Shown here piece after piece: positions 1-12,312 of a stretch of 43,785 nucleotides of DNA. The stretch lies in NCBI GenBank assembly GCA_000310025.1, contig FN648534.1, positions 56,830-100,614 on the forward strand. Reading direction: 5' to 3'. The first letter of the stretch is position 1, and each line of letters opens with the position of its first letter. The DNA is from Ectocarpus siliculosus (Eukaryota > Sar > Phaeophyceae > Ectocarpales > Ectocarpaceae). The notes beneath the pieces are model-generated. The model was not told the origin of the DNA. It was given only the letters and a program-made list of their open reading frames with translations, and ran no database searches. A program made the position numbers and the translations under genes.

Positions 1-735
1 AAGGGGGGGGGGGGGGGTTACTCTCAACGCGACCAATCTATCTCTAACCTACGCCCAAAATCTAGTCGCCCTCCGTTCGCCACGCCGGTGTATACTTGAC
101 TCAGTAGCCTCAACTCTATCCACCCACTTCTACTATAGGATGGGCCGGGGAGAGGCAAAGGGGAGAGGGGGTTGAGGAACTATTTTCCGACCGCGAACGC
201 AACGCACAGATCAACAACAGCCACCACGCAGCAGGCGCGGACCCAACGTCGGCGAAAGCCAATCGCCACTATTCATCTGCTGTTGCTGTGTTTGCAGCGT
301 TCTGGTGCGAGCTAGCTAGCTAGCTGCCTTCACGTCCGACGCGGATCAACCGGATGCCAACTTTTGGTTGGGGCAAGATTGGCGGTGTCTTTCGATGAGA
401 GAGAGAGAGGATCGACGGAGGCGACTTCCAAATCCAAACCACACCAGCCGAGGAGGCAGAAGAGGCACGAACACAAATACATACAGAACGCAGTGCACGG
501 TTGCATGCTGGGGGACGGAAAGGTGCGCTGCAACTTCTCTCTCCGTACTCTCTCCCTCTCTCTCTCTGTACGTCTGTCAGTCCATATGCATCATGACGTC
601 TTCTGCCTGCCTGGCTCTCTTATGTCCACCTGGGTGAATGCGTTTCTCTGTCCCTTTCAGCGTGTCGCCAAAGCCTTCCTTGGACGATAACCTAAAGCAC
701 GACTATTATATCCTCGCCACAGATCTCTCTCTCAC
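1..735. other. Left flank, no exon resolved
   Basis: This stretch opens with a poly-G run of about 14 bases. It contains CT/GA-rich tracts near 390-410 and 541-565. It should hold the 3' exons of the minus-strand RING/EF-hand gene, because the fourth EF-hand loop is cut at 736. One acceptor candidate near 680 would supply a Gly and a Leu in the right loop positions but not the final Glu, so I did not call it. Confidence 0.4.
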
Positions 736-3700
736 CGTCCTCATCAGGGTCGATGATCGACCAGATGGCTGCAAACGTTCCCCCCAGCCAACCCTCGTCG
801 CGCCCCGTGAACTCCGGTATGGTCTTGATGAGTGCCCGCACGATCTCGGGTCGCTCCAACGATCCCGATTCGTCCTTTGGGAAACAAAAGGAAAACGACA
901 AGTGGAGGACAAAAATTACTGTTGAGCTGAACAAAAAAAAAAGGTTTCAAGAACACCAGTACAGCAAAACCCAACACCCGCCACGACCACATATCGGAAG
1001 AGATACAGCTAGCAAACAAGACGACAGCAGCAACAGTAACAGCTGACGCAACAGCGACGACATCAACGGCATCCGCGATGGCACCAGCGACAGAAACAGC
1101 GGTGCAACAGGAAGACAAGGGGGTGGGACAGTTACTTTTCGTGGCTACAACACTGCTGTCTTGCTTGACGAGGAACGCGCAGACCTGCCTGCGACACCTC
1201 CACCTCCCTACACTCTGCAGCCGTACACCAAACTGTCCTCTCGGCTGCCCGCAACAACGACCATCCACATCTCTTCCTCAGCAGGAGTCGCTATGGACGC
1301 CATTCCCGTCGGCGTATTGGCATCGAGAAGACACGACAAGCACGAAACACTAAATAAGGGGCTGGCCTGACCTCATCCCAGTACTTGAACCACTCCGCCG
1401 GTTGATCCTTGAGATCGGGTAGCTGGGGAGTGATCCTTTGTCTCATGTTGCCGAGGGATTGCGCCAGGAACGGAGCTAGCCTGTTCCGAAACTCAGCAGT
1501 GTCTGTGATTTTTTTTGTTTCCGTTGCGACGAAGGCGGCCAAGGGGGGGGGGGGGGGGGAGGGAGGGTTTCCGCATATGAGTAAAAACCGTTTCATGAGG
1601 AGGTACTGTAATTTGAAGCCGGAAGCCGAGAGCAGGAAAAAGAGCGACGTTTGGGAAACAGTTACATATTGGATCACCAAACTACGAAGTAAGACAGCTG
1701 AAAAAACAAAAAGGAAGAACGAAAATGCGACAAGGACACTCAAACGGCGTGCGCGCTCGCACATACCAGCGATGGTCTCACTCCACAAGAGTGGCTAGCG
1801 ATCTCGCGGGTGCTTGCAGAAATATACGGATATTTTTTCCTTCCAGTACACGCGAAATGTCGCAGACGCCTTCGGGTCAATTTGTTGCTGTTTCATCATG
1901 CACGATGAAATTATTGGTCGGTTCGCCTGCCACCCCGGATATGTATCGAAAGAAAAAACTGCTTGACAGTTGAGTGAACTGCAAGAACAGTCGCGCTTCT
2001 GGCTGTCAACGAGGTCACTTCGCTCACCTTCGTCAACGTGCCAAGGCACGACAACCCCACGACGACTATTGAAACAACCTCTTCCACGTGCTAACCTAAA
2101 AAAAAAGCACTGCGCCCACGAGCACAGCTCCAACAAAACCCACGTTCCGCCCACCTAGCGTCCCGTTGTTGTCCGTGTCCCAACTCCTCCAGTTCATCTC
2201 AATAACTTCCTCCAGAGCTCCTGGCTCGACAGGGAACATGCCCTTCAAGGCATCCACCAGCTCAGACTTCTCGATCGAGCCGTTCTGTTCCCGTCGTGGG
2301 TGGTTTTAGGAACGAAGACGCAGACAGAAAGCGAGAGAGACGCAGGAGCGAGTTTACAGACGAGGCTACATTTGTACATGACCAACAGGCAGAGGAGAGG
2401 GACTCTTAAGGGGACAAAAGCCACAGAGAGGATATTCGCACTACGTTCGGTGGGGTGTTGGGAAGTCACAACCTTCGACGGAGGAACCCCACCGCCACCT
2501 TATCTCTTGGAGAGCACAGAATTCTCGTCATACGGGTATAGTCTAGACGGATAACGAATGCCAAGATCCTGTTCATCTTCTTCGTCTACGGATTCCCCGC
2601 CCCATGCCTGCAGTGCTTGTTTGCGGTTCGCGGGGATGCTCCTGTGTCTGACGTGTGTAGCCTCTGATAGCATGATACCTCGCCCCTCCTGAAAAAAAAA
2701 AACACTTGGATGCCTTGTGGGTGGGAAGGGCTTGATACATGTACTACACGTTCGCGCTGTTTCCGGCTTGCACACACCAATCTGCAACATCCCTGGAATG
2801 CATATACGTATGTGTACAAGCACAAACCTTTTACATACACGTGAGCCGTCATGGTCTCCCGCCAAAAACTCCTGTCTTTCCATTTAGCCAAGCCAAGCCG
2901 GATAGCGCAGTCAATGCTAATTACCCCCCCCCGAAAATCCCGACTTTTAGAAGCGCTTTCCGCTTTTCGCTGCAACGAACCTGACGTGTGTTTTTTTGGC
3001 CAGCCGGTTAGGGCGGTCGATGCCAAGAAGAGAAACATGATACAAAAACATACAGCCACGCACACATATACGCAACTGGGGGGGGGCGTACTCTTATGTT
3101 TTGCATGCCTTAGCGGTTAGACCATTGACCACGCGTCCTCGAGAGGACGGGGCATTGTTCCCACAGGAACGATCACCGATGGCCAATCGTTCCTTCCTAC
3201 TTTGCCGAAGGTGGCTCAAATATGTCTTCCCTAGTCTATCCTACCGATATCACTTCCCGCCTGTTCAACCCACTTCCTATGCCCCAATACAGCTAACGTG
3301 TTCTCCTGGCTATCACATGCCTCAAACATCTCCTTGTACTTTTCTCCTACTTTTCCCAGCTCAGTCATGTACACTTCCCTCTCCTTCTCGTACCACCGAC
3401 ATTCCGCGACTACATGGACTGGGGGGGGGGCACATAATTGCCTCAATAAAAACACTCTCGTTTTTCATTCCCACTGAAACTCACGTCTGTTCATTGGTCA
3501 GCAGGTTTGCGCGGTCGACGCTAGTTAACAAAAAAACACAAGCACGCACCTGGTCACGGTCGACGACGTGGAACCATCGGACCGGGTCCGTAATCGGGTC
3601 GGGCACGTCCAAGGTCGATACGAAGTCCCTCCGGCACACGGGACACTTGCGCGGAATGATGGTTGGTGCACACTGCGGGCCAACAAAAGACGATCATAAA

Positions 3701-6234
3701 TAGAAGGGACATTCCTTCTTTTAACAACAAAATTCATCCGGGACTTTTGTCAGAAAGTGTTTTAGGTTCATGTGAGGAGTTGGGACCTTCATTCCCTTCT
3801 TCGCTTGGTTCATTGAAGGTGTGCGCCTTGTTTTCGGTGTACAGCACACCTTTTCACACACTGACATTGACATTGGTTTCTTTGCAGAGGAGGCGAAGGG
3901 TGGGTGGGTGGGTGGGTGGCCCGATCAAACGGTCTGTAGTGGTCAAGCACATCTGATGCACCTACTCGAAGCATCGCTCTCATCCCTCGGCACCGACGAC
4001 ACGCGTCCCGGAACAGAGCGGCTGGTAGACAAGAGCGCTTGCCTTGCTGCTGAGGCGGACTGGAATCGATACATGGGCAAAACAACATCGTAACAATGTA
4101 ATAATGATGTGTCCTCCTATTGCTGCATCTCCAGAACTACGGGTCGTCCAAGGCAGCTAATACCATTCTTAGGGAGTGCGTGCGAGTTGCCCGCCATAGG
4201 CCCGCATGCAAAGGAGATCGGGTCTGAGACGGCGTGAAAGATGACTGGCTTGGGCCCGGATTTTGCGGGCCAGGGCCTCAGCCGCAGCCTGCAACAGGAT
4301 AACCCAGCATAGCAGATCCGACCGTACTGGCATATCATGCAGATGAATGCGTCAGGCCCTACACTGAAAAATCACGTCAGGTTGGGGCTCCGAAGACCAT
4401 TCATGGGCACCCGCCGCAGCTGACTCTTCTCTAACGTAAATACACTCGGTAGAAGTTCCCGGAAATTTCCGTCTTGATTTGAGAGTGTGTGTGGAGGTCA
4501 ATCCCGTCAAATTCTGGAGGAGACAAGCCAAAAAACGACGCTTTGTGGGAAAACATGAGGAACGAGATTTTGAGTGGTTCGGCCCTCTCTCACCAGTGGT
4601 CTCAGCGAAGCTAATGATCGAGTACCTACTTTTTGTCTGAGAGGGGGTGGTGCCAAACTTTTGGCCATTTCCCTTTTCGCAGCCAACGTTCTTCAACTGG
4701 TAAAAAAACACGTGAAAGGTATGCAGCCTTGGTACGTAGATACAAGGCTCCCGCGTGAGCGATGAGAGCAGAGCAAGCGCGCAGGGATGGCGCGAGATGA
4801 AAATATTGTATAAAAAGCTTGTACTGGTGTGACTCATCCTGCCGTGAACCATGACGTCTGAGAGATACAGCAGAGCGAGGTTGCAACGCGACCTGTATTT
4901 CGGGTGGAAAGAACGCATGGCGTGCGATGCGAAAGTTGTGAAGGGGTGGGTCACGAGGAGGAGGGAAAAATTCGTGCCCGCGATTGAGATCTCGCTGTAT
5001 CCTGCGTACAGAACCCTTCACCTCAAGACCCTCGTTACCTCTCAGGGAGGTTGGCTACAATATTGATATTAAAACAATTCCCAAAAGCGACCGAAGACCA
5101 CGGTAGATTCTCATTCTAGTGTAGGAAGCCTTACGATCAAGTGGACTACGCTAAACCCTATTGCGTAAAGCTGGAACTTCACTCCCGGGCGACCTCATCT
5201 ATGCTACAAAACATCGGGCGCGTTCGGTTGACCGAACCTGAAGTGTTGGAATGTGAAGCGTGTGTGTTTTTTTCACTGATTTTCTTCTTATTTTTTTTTA
5301 TTTGTCCTGAGAACCAGCAGGATTGGTTGCCAGCACCGCCGTGAAGGAACTCTTCGGCACAGCACTACAGTAACGGACGGGTACGTTCATCGGGTTCTCA
5401 AAAAAACAATTACTACACTTGTTGCCCCGTGTGCCTTCGGAGGGAGAGACCCACAAGTGAGAATCCACGCGCAAAACGGTAAGGAAGGATCTGACGAACG
5501 GCGGTCTGCGGGGAAATCGCCCCGGTCGGTGCTTGGTTGCTTTCTTCGAGAGAGCCGAACGTGTTTGCTCCGTCGGCAAGCCACAACAGTGATCCGCACG
5601 AACACGGTCGTGATTTGATCACATGTAGCCCTCATCATTTTTATTTACGGAGGGGCGCACAGGATACAGCCGCAGCAGGGGAAATATGCAGAGGAGCAAA
5701 GCACAACACATTTGTCAGTTGCTGCCTGCGCACACGTGGACTCATCTTCAACTTTGGAAAAGCACTCGCCAACAACACCACCACATTGCGACAACGGTGT
5801 CTATGCGCCCGCTATTGAGAAGGGCTATCCCCCACGCTCTTGGTTGAGCTCACGACGACAGCAGTTAGCTGCGCGGCATCGCACCTCTTGGCACAGGAAG
5901 TGGCGGCACACCCGCCTCGGCAGGCGCTCGGCGCGCAAGAAGCCAGCCTGCTGCCCGCTGCCGTCTACCATCACGCTCGCTCCCTTGGCGCAGAGATGTT
6001 CGAAGCAGACGCTGCACTCGCCGTACCCGGCGGCGATCTCCAGGTCCATCGTGCTCATCCACTGATTCTTGTTAGTGATTCTCTGCCTAGCAGCGAGGTG
6101 AGGAGGCTGACTGTGGCAGCGAAAGCAAAGACAAGAAGAGAAGGCGAGTACTGCCTATGCATGGGGCCATCATGCCATGCGCCACCCACAACACGGATGA
6201 TATCCCAGCTGCCGACCCCCGGCGGCTCCGACAT
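736..6234 (-). CDS. RING-finger plus multi-EF-hand protein, 3' end not resolved
   Basis: Likely a calcium-responsive E3 ubiquitin ligase (inferred from domains). Minus-strand exons: about 6234-6190 (start MSEPPGVGSWDII, end uncertain), 6061-5885, 5364-about 5337, 3672-3550, 2284-2155, 1502-1372 and 874-736. The RING is assembled from three exons: CSVC, then CRHFLCQE joined to C, then KCPVCRRDF. EF-hand loops form across splices: DRDQ|NGSIEKSE, DTDNNGTL|DTAE and DE|DESGSLERPE. A fourth starts DPDED and is cut at the last donor. Splice phases agree at every EF-hand junction. They disagree by one base between the third and fourth exons, so a microexon, a non-canonical donor or an assembly error is possible. 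The large introns carry the repeats at 2990-3530. The RING and EF-hand content is seen directly; the ligase role is family knowledge; the substrate is unknown. Confidence 0.78.
2990..3028 (-). repeat. A-box-like intron repeat, copy 1
   Basis: This copy has the plus-strand core GCCGGTTAGGGCGGTCGATG, shared with copies at 3490, 30021, 42657 and 42744. On the plus strand it resembles a tRNA A box. It lies in the long RING/EF-hand intron, about 490 bp from copy 2 and in the same orientation. Confidence 0.55.
3078..3152 (+). repeat. Second intron repeat family, copy A
   Basis: A G-run is followed by GTACTC, then by TTGACCACGCGTCC and a short perfect hairpin (CGTCCT, loop CGAG, AGGACG). The same string of elements recurs at 41042-41120 in an intron of the SUN gene. 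Confidence 0.6.
3490..3530 (-). repeat. A-box-like intron repeat, copy 2, next to a 5' splice site
   Basis: The core (plus strand) is CATTGGTCAGCAGGTTTGCG followed by CGGTCGACGCTA. Read on the gene's strand it begins about 20 bases after the GTGCGT donor of the exon ending at 3550. That is the same relation copy 5 has to the SUN gene donor at 42812. Confidence 0.6.
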
Positions 6235-6290
6235 TGTCCGACACAGCTAGTCCGACACAGCATTGGCAGTGTCATTACGAAGGGCGCACT

Positions 6291-6325
<35 letters not shown>

Positions 6326-6508
6326 CGAAAGAAGTACAGCAAGGAGGAACACAGAAGCGGGCGCACTCTCGAGGCTTTGCGATCGGGACCCCGAGGGCCG
6401 GGTGAAGAGGACGCTCGCTACAAGCCATCACCGAATCGCACCGCACCAGGACCAGCAGCACACATTCTTGAAATCGCGTCAAGGCCAAGCAAGGCGATAT
6501 TGTTGATT
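6235..6508. promoter_or_regulatory. Divergent promoter region
   Basis: About 275 bp separate the inferred start of the minus-strand RING/EF-hand gene from the plus-strand start at 6509. The interval contains a GA microsatellite (about 6293-6321), which reads as a pyrimidine tract on the minus strand. No TATA box is evident. That it works as a shared promoter is inferred from the divergent layout only. Confidence 0.4.
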
Positions 6509-9108
6509 ATGGACAACAGCTACGACCTCCGATCGGCGCTCGCCGATGCGCTCCCCGCGGCGGGCCCTACCCGCGCCGCTGTGAAGGCCATGGACGACAT
6601 CGGCTTCAAGGCCGACCCGAAGAATAACGACATGAAGGAGTTGTTCGTGGGTCTCGACATCGCGCAGCAGGAAGGCGGAGGATCAGCTGGTGGTGGTGCG
6701 AGGAGCCAGCAGGCGAAGGCGGCGGCGGCGGCAGCGGGGCCATCGGCGGCGCAAGTGCTGCTAGACTACCGAAGAGAGAAGAAGGAGGCGTGAGTGTGCC
6801 GGTGGTCGTTTGTGGTGTGCGGGGGGCGCTGCGGTCGTGGAATATCAACATGTCTATCACGAGGGCACAAACAACTGCTGTGATATTGATTGCGCTACAT
6901 ATGCACCCGTACAGTCAGTGTAGCAGTTTCAGTCGCGGCGCATCGAGCTTGTACGAAAGGGCCGTCGTACCCGTAAGTGTTCATGTTGTGTACAGCACCC
7001 AAGCACGCTTTTGGATTACAGCTGCTCCGCCTTTTCGATTGCCTGCTACCGGGTGTCTTACTTGTCGCCCTACCGTTATGGACAATCATACAGCAGTATC
7101 GACCTAAGGTATGCTAGCTTTTGGGATGTCAGTGGATCCGTAAACGGAGAGTAGTTGGGGGTGGGGGGGGGTGTCGGAGCGGCGTCGGCGTCGGCTGAGG
7201 CGATGGCAAGGGGTTGTCCTTCTCGCTAAAGCCTCCTTTGGGACGATGTATTGGACACAGCACAATGTCGCGAGATATTGGTAGCGTTTGCCCAGCCACC
7301 CACGGCGAACGTCGTTTTGGAAGCCGTCCCATGATCACATGCCAAACGTGGGTGCGCTACAATAGTTTCCACTTCTACAAGAAAATAACCGCCTGCGTGT
7401 GCCCTCCGCGCTTTGATATGAAACATGTCACCCGAGAAAAAAATCGCGAACGTGCTCGTCTGCACAGACCCACGATTCGCTTCTCCCCCCCTCACAACCG
7501 CACTACCACCGCCACCCCCACCAACGCGCAGGCAAGCGGCGGCGGAAGAGCAAGCGAAGAACCTGCTGGCGGCGGGCAAGGATCCGGCATCATTGAAACG
7601 CGCGAGTGCTGCTGCTGCTGCTGCTGCTGCTGCAGCCACCGCTGTTGGCGGAGGGGGGCTGGCGTGGGCGGCAGGATTAGCCAGCAAGGAGGTAGACGAG
7701 GCGGCGGAAGACGAACGGTACCTGCGAAAGGTACAAAATCCGGCGAAATATCTTCCTTGGCCTTCTTGACGAACTCTGGCTATACATGTGTGCTAAGCAC
7801 TCGCGCTGTTATTTCGCACGCATTACACCGGTTTAGTTGAAGCACTGCATAAATACCTACCTGCCTAGCGTTGTTGTGGTGTGTCACGAATGGGGAAGGG
7901 CCGGCGCCACTCGAAATGTGCTGATTCAAAGCTTTGGCTAACTCATGTTCGAAGAAAGGCGGACCTTGTGGTGGGCTCTTCCCTCGTGGCTGCGAGTTGA
8001 CGATTGGTGACACACACCTCTTCGCTCCTTCACCATAAATTGGGCATCCGCTCCGCGTGGCTGGAACGCAACAACATGTACAGAAGAGTCCACACTGGAG
8101 AACCTCTAAATTGGTCGGGGCTGCGGCTCTTGGTCCCGCCGGTGGGCTTCAATAGGCCGCTATATAGATTGTGGTGTAGGGCTTCTTTACCGGGCTCGCA
8201 CGTGGTCCTCAATTCCTCGATTTCGAGTTTTGTCAGGCTCAATTTTTCTTAGCTGCCAAGTTATTATGCGCGGGCGTTATCTGTAGGTGATCAAGGAGAG
8301 CATACATGTTGGGCTAGTCGGGAACGTAGGTTGAAGCAAGACACGCGCGCCGAGTGCCTGCTAAGTCCAACTTGTATTTCAACAGCAAAACATTTATTCG
8401 TACGTGCCCATAAGGCGGGCGCATTTTTTTTTTTTTCATGTAGGGTGGTGCACCCGCGATCGTTGTCAACGTTCGATCAAGGCTGCCGTGAAGGCAGCAT
8501 TAATGCTTGCTTATAGCTACTGTGGGTGGTTATGCCAAGTGTTTTTCCTCACCACACGGCAACGTCACCAGCAGTGTGCTTGGCGCGGAGGGCCATGGAT
8601 ACCGTCATGCCTTCGGAAACCGCAGATGGCATGAGATGCTCGTCATTTTCAACCGCTTGCATATTAGTGCGGTCCGTAAAATCGCCAAGGTTCATGTGTG
8701 AAAAATGCACATGAAAGTGTCCCGTCGTGTGTGGGATACATACCCCGCTTCCGTAAGCACACGAGGGCGAAAAATCTTCTGGTGAAGCAAACATCAGCGC
8801 TCAACGAAAACGCTCGCTCGATTCGATGTGCGTTCTCGCGGGTGTACGAAATGCTTACGAAAATGTTTTCCCATCACTCTCCCTCCGACACGAACCCCCT
8901 GCTGTACACGGACGGCGCTGAAATCTGTCGGTGCGTACTGCTGCAGGCGAACCTTTCCAAGACGGCCGCAAAAATGAGCAGCAAGCAGAAGCGGCGGCGA
9001 AAGCAGGGCAAGGAGCAGGGGACAAACTATGAAGAGAAGTATGCCGGGAAGGTGGTCAACAGGTCGAAGCGAAAGGGACGGATGCTCGCGATGAAGCAGA
9101 TGTACTAG
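6509..9108 (+). CDS. Small lysine-rich protein, three exons, function unknown
   Basis: Exons are 6509-6789, 7532-7730 and 8947-9108. They join in phase (GC|G, then AAG|GCG) to 642 bases, or 213 aa. The first donor is a strong GTGAGT. The N-terminal third is a mildly acidic, helical-looking segment beginning MDNSYDLRSALADALPAAGP. The middle exon has an Ala/Gln-rich helix and a run of about ten alanines encoded by GCT repeats. The last exon is strongly basic, with SSKQKRRRKQGKEQG and NRSKRKGRM, which look like nuclear or nucleolar targeting or RNA-binding sequence. I do not recognise the family; a nuclear or ribosome-biogenesis role is only a guess. It is divergent from the RING/EF-hand gene. 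The 3'UTR may run to AATAAA-like sequence near 9890. Confidence 0.68.
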
Positions 9109-11884
9109 CCATGTGGCCAAGATAGTTCTGCTCTGGGTTTGGGGGGGGGTCGTAAATGATTCGATTTTAGCGCCACTATTCAGTTGACAAGTGTCGTACA
9201 AGTCGCTGTGTTTCCCAAGAGGATACTTGCTGGATGTATTTCTTCCAGGTTGTTTCCGGTCCGCGCTTGTGCCATGGTGTAGCTGTTTCGTTGATGTCGC
9301 AACTTTTCGTACTCTGTATTTTTTTCGTCGTAAGCCGCCGCATTTCGCCAAACGATCCTCAGGCTGGTGATATTCTAATATGGTGGATTGATGTACTTGC
9401 ATATTCGGTGGGGAACTCCTCCTGCGTGACTTGCCCCGGCTGGCTGGGGCGTAAAATATATGTATGCCGAAAGGTGCATGTAGACTGGAGACCAGGATAG
9501 ATGGGACGAAAAACAGAGGAAGTGTGCGTGTGGTAGCCGGGGTGAGGTCAACTGCTCGATCTGAGTGATGGGGCGGGTGCTCGCTATGAAAATCATGTCT
9601 CGATCAGGGATGGTTTGATGCCCAGGCTTCTCCAAGCGCGTGCGCTGTCGTGTCGACTTGCTTTCGTTGAAATTGCCGATTTATTTGCGTCTGTTTACGT
9701 GTGCCAGCCGTGATGTCGATCGACCCGAGCAATGGGGCTGCAGGATTCACATTCGCTGCGAATCGGTTGGGCCGAGTGGACGATTCCACGGTTGTGTTTT
9801 CCATTTGTGTACTGTTTAGTTCGGATCGGATTCACAGACCGATGTTTTGTGTTTTTGTATGTATTGCGTTTGCTGTTGTATGTTTCCGAAAAATAAAAAT
9901 ACTACGGTATTCGTTCAGCAAAGCGCCTTGAACGCAATCGTAACAATTCAGCCGCGAAGCACTTCGCCATTCTCCATGAACCAATCCTTTCACTCACCAA
10001 CTCCGTCACGTGTTTGGGTGGTTGCGGGTGTGCTGCGCGTGATACGCTGGGCTGGCTCGATGTTTCGCAGCGTCGGTTCGTTACTCCTCATAAAATGTCG
10101 GAGCGAGATGCAGCAGTAGGTATTGCTGGGAAGCAAGCACCATCGCGGATTGATATCCTTTCGGGTGCCTGTGCGTGTTCCATCATAATTTTTTCACGAA
10201 TTGTTGGGTGCGATTTTCAGCGGCATTCTTCTTGTTCGATGGGCTCTCTCAATTTCGGAAACTGAAAATACCCCTCATCTCGAGGGGTGCCTTCACAAAC
10301 TACGGTAAACTATCATCACGCACGCTTGGTGCTTGTGAATATTTAAGTCTGTTGGTGCTCCAGTAACATTTTTGCTTACCTCGAGAGAATGCTACGGTAC
10401 ATAATCCGCAGTTATCGCAAAAATCCATTCGCAGGAACGGAGATAATGCACACAAGTGTGCTCAATTTTCACGGTATCTGGTCACGACGGATGCAATTTT
10501 GCACACGGTATGCATACGCAGTGCCCTGTTTCTTTTGCGATAATGTGGTTCTTAGGCGATTGATCGCCGCACAACTAACGTGTGCGCAACACACTCACCG
10601 AACATCACTTCCGTTAACCAAACCGCTCATTTACAAAAGAAGGCAACTGTAGAAGCCAGACAGCATTTTACCACTTCATTGCAGGCAGGCCTTCGCGGCC
10701 TCATGTCGACGACGTATATATTAGTAGTTTCACCCCTCCGCCATGAAATAGTGTCATCAGATCACCAGAGAGAGAACAAAATATCGAATTGAATGAATGC
10801 ACGCAGCAGGCTCGCAGAACTCGTTAGTCAAATCGGTCGATCAGGTATCACAGGATCGAAGAATCAAGAAGAGGAAAAATGAAGAGAGAAACAGTGAAAT
10901 ATGTCACCGAAAAATACTTGTAGTATTATGTAGTATTGGTCTTGTGGAAATAGTACCGCAGAGAAATTAACGAGGACAGCCCCGGCCATATCAACGTTTG
11001 AACCTTCATCAAATATTCTTCGCATTTGGTGTTGTCACCGCGTATATATCGAATGGTGCCCCTGCTCTATTTCCTCGTCGGCTCTTACGTCAGAATGTAC
11101 ATGTTTATGCATACCCCACCCACGAAATTTCACTCCAGAGAGAATAAACACTTCAGATCAACCCATCCCCTTCGGTATACCCAGAAATAAGGAGGTTCCC
11201 CGCAACCATCATTGCAAAGAATTACTACGTAATTTCAGCACATGCCATAATATTTTTTCGGTGGATGAGGGGAATACGACTGTACTGGGTTACGGCCCGA
11301 TTCATACATATCTGGACAGAAATACAACTACCATGATAGCAATGAAGGAAATTGAATGAAATCCACACTATCGTTTCCATCGGATGGGATCACCATTGTA
11401 TGTGAAGAAAACGTCAAGGCAGTGGCTACAACATACAGTGAGTCGCGTGAGTCCGTGGAAAGCATTGCACACAGGGAACCATATATATATGTAATGGAGC
11501 AACTAGTGTATGAACGTTATATGATCATGACGTGGATATGGTGTATTTTCGTGAGTTGGTGTGACTAAGATTCCAACCCCCGTTCTCACTCTCGACTTGT
11601 GAGCGCGGAACGCGGGCTAGGTATGAAGAGGATAAAACATGAAATGCAACAACAACTATGAGTGAGCCAGCAAGGAGCAGCGGACTTGCTCCCTTCCCTT
11701 TTATTTCTTCTTTGTTCCTCCATAACACATACACACGCCGCTTGCTTTTGGGGGCATGAAAAGACATGCAATGACTGAATGGGAACACGATTCAGTTGCG
11801 AAAGTGAACATCATGGGAAACGAAGCAGGGCAAGATATTCTACGAATAGAAGTTAACCCAAAACAAGACTGCATCCAAAGTATG

Positions 11885-11887
<3 letters not shown>
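9109..11887. other. Gene-poor interval
   Basis: After the stop of the small basic protein gene this interval is AT-richer and shows no ORF with recognisable content. An AATAAA-like signal (GAAAAATAAAAAT) near 9889 could end that gene's 3'UTR. I see nothing else I can support. Confidence 0.5.

Positions 11888-11965
<78 letters not shown>
11888..11965. repeat. (GA)n microsatellite
   Basis: An uninterrupted GA dinucleotide run of about 78 bases. ORFs reading Arg-Glu or Leu-Ser repeats through it are artefacts. Confidence 0.95.
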
Positions 11966-11966
<1 letters not shown>

Positions 11967-12312
11967 GTTGATGGTGTGAATCAGTGATGGACTTCCTCCT
12001 CGGGGTGTTGCCCAATAGGAGACGAACCCGCGGAAATATCGAAGACGATGATGACATACCCCAGAGTATGATCGAATAGTTCACTCATCGGATAGACCAT
12101 GAAAATCACGCACACACGAAAAACCTACAATCAATGTGAAAGATGACGCGCAAGTGGCATAACAGCATACCATGGTACGAGGGGAACAAACTGGACTTGG
12201 CGTTAGCAGAGTAAGATGGCGCGAAGTCATCAATCGAAAAACACTTGGAAGCAAGCACAAATGTGACCTGTTAAGTAAAAGTCTTCGATGGGATCTTCCA
12301 AAAAAAAATTAA

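Noticed and set aside
2500-2690. Acidic minus-strand segment (VDEEDEQDLGIRYPSRLY)
   Set aside because: It looks exon-like, but splicing 3550 directly to 2284 makes a perfect EF-hand loop (DRDQ|NGSIEKSE), so this piece would be intronic.
3000-3030. tRNA gene at A-box-like sequence
   Set aside because: No B box, anticodon arm or acceptor stem could be found around any of the five copies.
3101-3703. 200-codon plus-strand ORF
   Set aside because: It overlaps an intron and, antisense, the RING exon at 3550-3672; composition is non-coding in character.
4352-4954. 200-codon minus-strand ORF
   Set aside because: It lies in an intron of the RING/EF-hand gene and has no recognisable features.
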